The position numbers and the translations under genes are program-made. Below the pieces are notes generated by a model that saw only the letters and a program-made list of their open reading frames with translations, was not told the DNA's origin and made no database searches. Below are positions 5,314 through 6,571 of a stretch of DNA of 6,571 nucleotides, in pieces. Source of the stretch: CAYJOG01 sp964371695 [NCBI: uncultured bacterium] (GTDB lineage Bacteria; CAYJOG01); NCBI GenBank assembly GCA_964371695.1, contig CAYJOG010000171.1, forward strand, positions 1 through 6,571, read 5' to 3'. The first letter of the stretch is position 1; every line of letters begins with the position of its first letter.

Positions 5314-6240
5314 TCAAGTCCCGCCCACGTTTTTGAGCCACTGGTTGAAGTCTTTCTCCCAGCCCTGGGCGCGGGCGTTTTTGAGCAGGTTGTGCAGGCG
5401 GGTGTAGTCGGCGGGCTGTGTGGCCACAAACTTGAACCCGCCCATACGCAGCAGGGGATGAAACCGCGCATAGGCCGGGTTGGAATGCACCTGAACAATT
5501 TCTGCCGCTATTTTTTTTGCGATGTCCGGTGGCAGGTTTTTATGTTTGTAGATGGGCGGAAAAACGATGCCTGCATTGTGGCAGGCGAACCGTTTGACTT
5601 TTTTGAGTGGCCCCGGATTGGTGCGTTGCAGAAAAGGGATGTTGTAGGAATAAACAAAGGCCGCGTCGGTCTGCCCCAGGGCCAGGGCATAGAGCGACCC
5701 TTGGCCGCTCTGGTTGGGTTTTAGAAAACCGAAAAAAACCTCTGGCCGGGTGCGCACCAGTTCGCGCAGCTGAAAATAAACCGTCATCTGGTCGTAGGCG
5801 GTGACCCGCTTGCCCTTCAGGTCCGCAAGCGTGGTGGCGGTGCTGTTGCTCGGCACATACAGACAACCCACCGCGTTGCGGCTGCCCTGAATGCTCAGCC
5901 CCAGAAAGGGTTGATAACCCCGTTTTTCAATCACCGGCATGGAATCCCATGAAAACGCAAACACCATATCCAGGTGGCCCTGGGCCAGGGCTTTTTCAAA
6001 GTCTTTGTCTTTGGTGAAGAAATGCAGCGAAATAGGAATGTTCAGGCGTTTGGAAAGAATGGGCAGGAACTCTTTCCAGATGGCCTTGATCTGGGCGTCG
6101 AAATGTCCGCTGGTGCGCAGCAGGATGCCCGCGCTGTAGGTTCTGGCCAGGGCGCACGGGGCGGCGCAAAGACTGAGCACAACCAGCAGCAACGCCCAAA
6201 ATTCCCGGCGCAAGCAGAACAGAGGGTGGTTCCGTTTCAC
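5314..6240 (-). CDS. PhnD-like periplasmic substrate-binding protein
   Basis: The 308-residue protein resembles the phosphate/phosphonate ABC-transporter binding proteins (PhnD/SsuA-like, type II periplasmic-binding fold). It starts with a clear signal peptide: basic MKRNHPLFCLRRE, hydrophobic FWALLLVVLSLCAAP, and a likely signal peptidase I site after ALA (residue 32). There is no lipobox just before that site. The mature part has the expected pattern: DFEKALAQGHLDMVFAFSWDSMP (80-102), LADLKGKRVTAYDQ (138-151), a sequence around ALGQTDAAFVYSYN, and a C-terminal lobe with LPPDIAKKIAAEI and GGFKF. The ligand cannot be deduced; the family also includes proteins that bind other anions or act as sensors. 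No permease or ATPase gene is present in the window. The start is GTG at 6240 with GAAG five bases upstream; no other in-frame start fits the signal peptide. It sits 27 bp after the fatty acid hydroxylase gene, suggesting one operon. Confidence 0.85.
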   Translation of the reverse strand: MKRNHPLFCLRREFWALLLVVLSLCAAPCALARTYSAGILLRTSGHFDAQIKAIWKEFLPILSKRLNIPISLHFFTKDKDFEKALAQGHLDMVFAFSWDSMPVIEKRGYQPFLGLSIQGSRNAVGCLYVPSNSTATTLADLKGKRVTAYDQMTVYFQLRELVRTRPEVFFGFLKPNQSGQGSLYALALGQTDAAFVYSYNIPFLQRTNPGPLKKVKRFACHNAGIVFPPIYKHKNLPPDIAKKIAAEIVQVHSNPAYARFHPLLRMGGFKFVATQPADYTRLHNLLKNARAQGWEKDFNQWLKNVGGT

Positions 6241-6267
6241 GGGGACTTCATGATAGGGGCTTTGGCC

Positions 6268-6571
6268 TCAGGCGCTTTTCTTTTTGTGGGTTTGCCGTGC
6301 CAGACCCATGATTTTGTAATCCGCCGCCCAGGCGCCGGGGTTTTCCTTCAGCCACCGGGGGGCCATGTGGGCGGGCACGGGAACGGGCCCCTCGGTGCTT
6401 TCATAGGTGCCCAAAAGTTTGTCGAACACCGTGGTGTTCACGCCAAAGTTGGCGTTGGGGTGGCGAAAGTGGTGATCGAGGTGGTGTTTGATGATGCGCT
6501 TCTGATGCTCTGTTTTGGGCCCCTGGTTGTGGGAGCGAAGGTGTTCGACTTCATAGAGGCCGACGCCAAGC
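6268..6571 (-). CDS. Fatty acid hydroxylase/sterol desaturase family, C-terminal 100 residues (gene runs off the right edge)
   Basis: Family members are membrane di-iron enzymes that hydroxylate or desaturate lipids, sterols or carotenoids, with metal held by clustered histidines. Only the C-terminal part is visible (first full codon at 6570). It has the last histidine boxes: EVEHLRSH (HxxxH, visible residues 10-14), then HHLDHHF (29-35), followed by the diagnostic NFGVNTTVFDKLLGTY (41-56). The end is polar and finishes with a lysine cluster, THKKKSA. The upstream membrane helices and first histidine box must lie beyond the window. The TGA stop is at 6268-6270. The substrate cannot be told from this fragment. 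As the first visible minus-strand gene it precedes the binding protein by 27 bp. Confidence 0.9.
   Translation of the reverse strand, partial: LGVGLYEVEHLRSHNQGPKTEHQKRIIKHHLDHHFRHPNANFGVNTTVFDKLLGTYESTEGPVPVPAHMAPRWLKENPGAWAADYKIMGLARQTHKKKSA

Noticed and set aside
5285-5317. Possible internal promoter before the hydrolase (TTGATG with AT-rich DNA downstream, minus strand)
   Set aside because: No acceptable -10 lies 16-18 bp from TTGATG; the AT-rich TTTTAA is only about 9 bp away. Readthrough from the upstream gene is simpler.
1-6571. A previously undescribed defence, mobile or biosynthetic system
   Set aside because: Six of seven genes belong to common families, and no nuclease, recombinase, toxin, reverse transcriptase or phage gene is seen. 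Nothing beyond the repeat-rich spacer and the unknown gene supports such a claim.

Overview
The window looks like ordinary chromosomal DNA from a GC-rich Gram-negative bacterium. A family-9 (heptosyltransferase-type) glycosyltransferase and an exported periplasmic-binding-type protein both point to an outer membrane. The lineage cannot be fixed from the sequence. The release factor 3 variant (DTPGHQDFSEDTYR, VKARKQAR) and the palindrome pair after the glycosyltransferase remind me of Verrucomicrobia/PVC-type genomes, but this is a weak impression. Most genes lack a clear Shine-Dalgarno sequence, and several start codons are preceded by CC.

Layout. Positions 1-749 (minus) hold the N-terminal 249 residues of a protein I do not recognise. 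A 56-bp divergent spacer (750-805) carries a TTGACT -35-like box and a perfect 10-bp palindrome. The plus strand then has a compact run: prfC (806-2356), a SpoU/TrmH-family RNA 2'-O-methyltransferase (about 2403-3170) and a GT9 glycosyltransferase (about 3167-4144), the last two overlapping by GTGA. Positions 4121-4209 carry several GC-rich hairpins between convergent genes; the first supplies the last seven codons of the glycosyltransferase.

From the right end the minus strand reads in a second operon-like run: the C-terminal 100 residues of a fatty acid hydroxylase/sterol desaturase-family membrane enzyme (6268-6571), an exported PhnD-like substrate-binding protein (5314-6240), and an alpha/beta hydrolase (4229-5260).

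How they may work together. The plus-strand genes combine translation termination, RNA modification and cell-surface glycan assembly, a mix common in housekeeping operons and without an obvious shared pathway. The minus-strand genes might act together on a lipid or small molecule, but nothing in the sequence proves this. I see no CRISPR array, tRNA, rRNA, transposase, phage gene or recognisable defence system. The most unusual part is the hairpin-rich convergent spacer, followed by the possible leaderless divergent promoters and the lack of Shine-Dalgarno signals.
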